From: Pelargonium nanum
Lineage: Eukaryota; Streptophyta; Magnoliopsida; Geraniales; Geraniaceae
Length of the DNA stretch: 31,081 nt
Reading direction: 5' to 3'
Assembly: GCA_036897485.1 (NCBI GenBank)
Contig: JAYMTF010000726.1
Coordinates: forward strand, 1-31,081
A program made the translations under genes and the position numbers. A model generated the notes under the pieces. It made no database searches. It had not been told where the DNA came from and worked only from the letters and a program-made list of their open reading frames with translations. Positions 30,231 through 31,081 of this stretch are shown here, in pieces. Position 1 is the first letter of the stretch. Every line of letters begins with the position of its first letter.

Positions 30231-30828
30231 TATTCTCAACTAGATTGCCTTGAGGATATACACATCTTTATATGGAGATGTTTATTTTGAAATTTAAATT
30301 GAGTTGAATCAAATGCAAGTTTCTTGACAACTATACATTTCATTTCAATGTATGTTTACTGCAAAAATTGCTTCTGCAAATACATCTCAACCCCAAGCTT
30401 ACTCACTGTGTTGTCCACTGCAACACTAAACAAAATTTATCCTTATCCATACACTTAGCTCAGACAACCCAATTTCATGAACCATTACCAGTTTTGCAGC
30501 ATCTCTCCAACCACACACAAATTTGGTGCAATTAATGCATGGATTGCAAGGTTTTCAGATTCAAAACACAAACTCCTCCTCTTGTCCACTCTTCTTGAAA
30601 AACTATTCTTTCACCAACAATATACAAAGACTACATTTCCACAGTAAAACATTATCTTATATTATTTTGATTAGTATTGTCATGTTTATTATACTGTGGT
30701 TACTGACAATCAAAAGCTACCGTAATTTCAAGATCTTCATGGAGGCTCTGTTCCACCATGAAGTTTTTCAACTGTGGTTTCTCTGTTCAAAAAATGGGTT
30801 TGCTTCTAGTCCCTTAAGTTTCTAAGGC
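30231..30828. other. Intergenic, no recognisable feature
   Basis: AT-rich sequence. The open frame at 30523-30825 has no family signature and is not supported as a gene. Confidence 0.45.
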
Positions 30829-31081
30829 TGCGTTTGGATTAGAATTTTGATGAGAACGAGAATGATTCTCATTCCAATTGTCATTCCTTCCATTTCTATT
30901 GTCATTCTCATTCTCATGTAATGTTGTTTGGATTAGTTAAAGTGAGAATGAGAATCATTTTTTTTAATTATTATTTTTTGGTTAATAAAAATAAAAAAAT
31001 TGCTAAAAATAAAAATCGATCAAATTATTCGCACTTTTACAAAAATCTAAATAATTATGTAAAAAAATTGTTACTTGTCAT
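30829..31081. repeat. MITE-like element running off the window
   Basis: It begins AAGGCTGCGTTTGGATTAGA, a typical left-end wording of plant MITEs. It then has many GAGAATGA / TCATTCTC words in opposite orientation that can fold on themselves, with a second TTTGGATTAG at 30928. The right end is not in the window. Confidence 0.45.

Noticed and set aside
30523-30825. 100-codon open frame near the right edge
   Set aside because: Composition-driven, no known motif. It stops just before a MITE-like repeat.
1-31081. CRISPR array, prokaryotic operon, phage or organellar insertion
   Set aside because: No regularly spaced repeats with spacers, no ribosome-binding-site-led gene runs and no organellar genes were seen. 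Introns and LINE/copia/CACTA relics show plant nuclear DNA.

Overview
The window is plant nuclear DNA, most likely from a eudicot. It is AT-rich and has four intron-style protein genes with GT-AG splice sites. Dense layers of transposable-element relics surround and invade them. I cannot name the species. There is no sign of an operon, prophage, CRISPR array or organellar DNA.

Layout, left to right. Positions 1-1745 hold a LINE-type element with an ORF1 (DUF4283-like domain plus CCHC zinc knuckle) that runs straight into a 3' tail, with no ORF2. Positions 2985-5960 hold a 5'-truncated LINE ORF2 (reverse transcriptase, zf-RVT-like region, RNase H) with a poly-A tail. A minus-strand LINE tail relic lies at 6170-6560. 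A scrambled GGGTCGGG/CCCGACCC repeat patch at 7440-7860 sits just upstream of the first host gene. That gene, at 8036-10912 (+), is a three-exon CCDC124/Lso2 homologue, a ribosome-associated coiled-coil protein. A small CACTA-like element follows at 11830-12076.

Two minus-strand genes follow. At 12488-14261 is a five-exon GDSL-type SGNH esterase/lipase. At 14922-19128 is a seven-exon SKU5-similar (SKS) multicopper-oxidase-like protein that lacks visible copper ligands. Both have introns filled with small repeats: a SINE-like insertion in the GDSL gene and three MITE/foldback-like elements in the SKS gene. A Ty1/copia 3' end (RNase H, polypurine tract, LTR) lies at 19643-20310 on the minus strand. 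The AT-rich interval 20311-24080 has only a decayed RNase H-like domain, a 75-bp tandem repeat, a short perfect hairpin and a TTGAC (W-box-like) cluster.

At 24572-25657 (-) is an intact, intronless cpSRP43 gene (chromodomain, ankyrin repeats, two chromodomains). It works in post-translational targeting of light-harvesting proteins to thylakoids. A long foldback element lies just past its 3' end. From 25985 to 29128 is a nest made of a minus-strand LINE ORF2 relic, an LTR-like insertion inside it and a plus-strand copia RT fragment abutting it. A second CACTA-like copy, inverted relative to the first, is at 29941-30230. A MITE-like sequence runs off the right edge.

The four host genes do not form an obvious pathway. 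They look like ordinary neighbours in a repeat-rich chromosome arm. I found no convincing new multi-gene system. The more interesting observations are the ORF1-only LINE, the paired CACTA-like miniatures, two foldback elements of the same design next to or inside genes, and a doubtful 21-residue insertion in the GDSL gene model.
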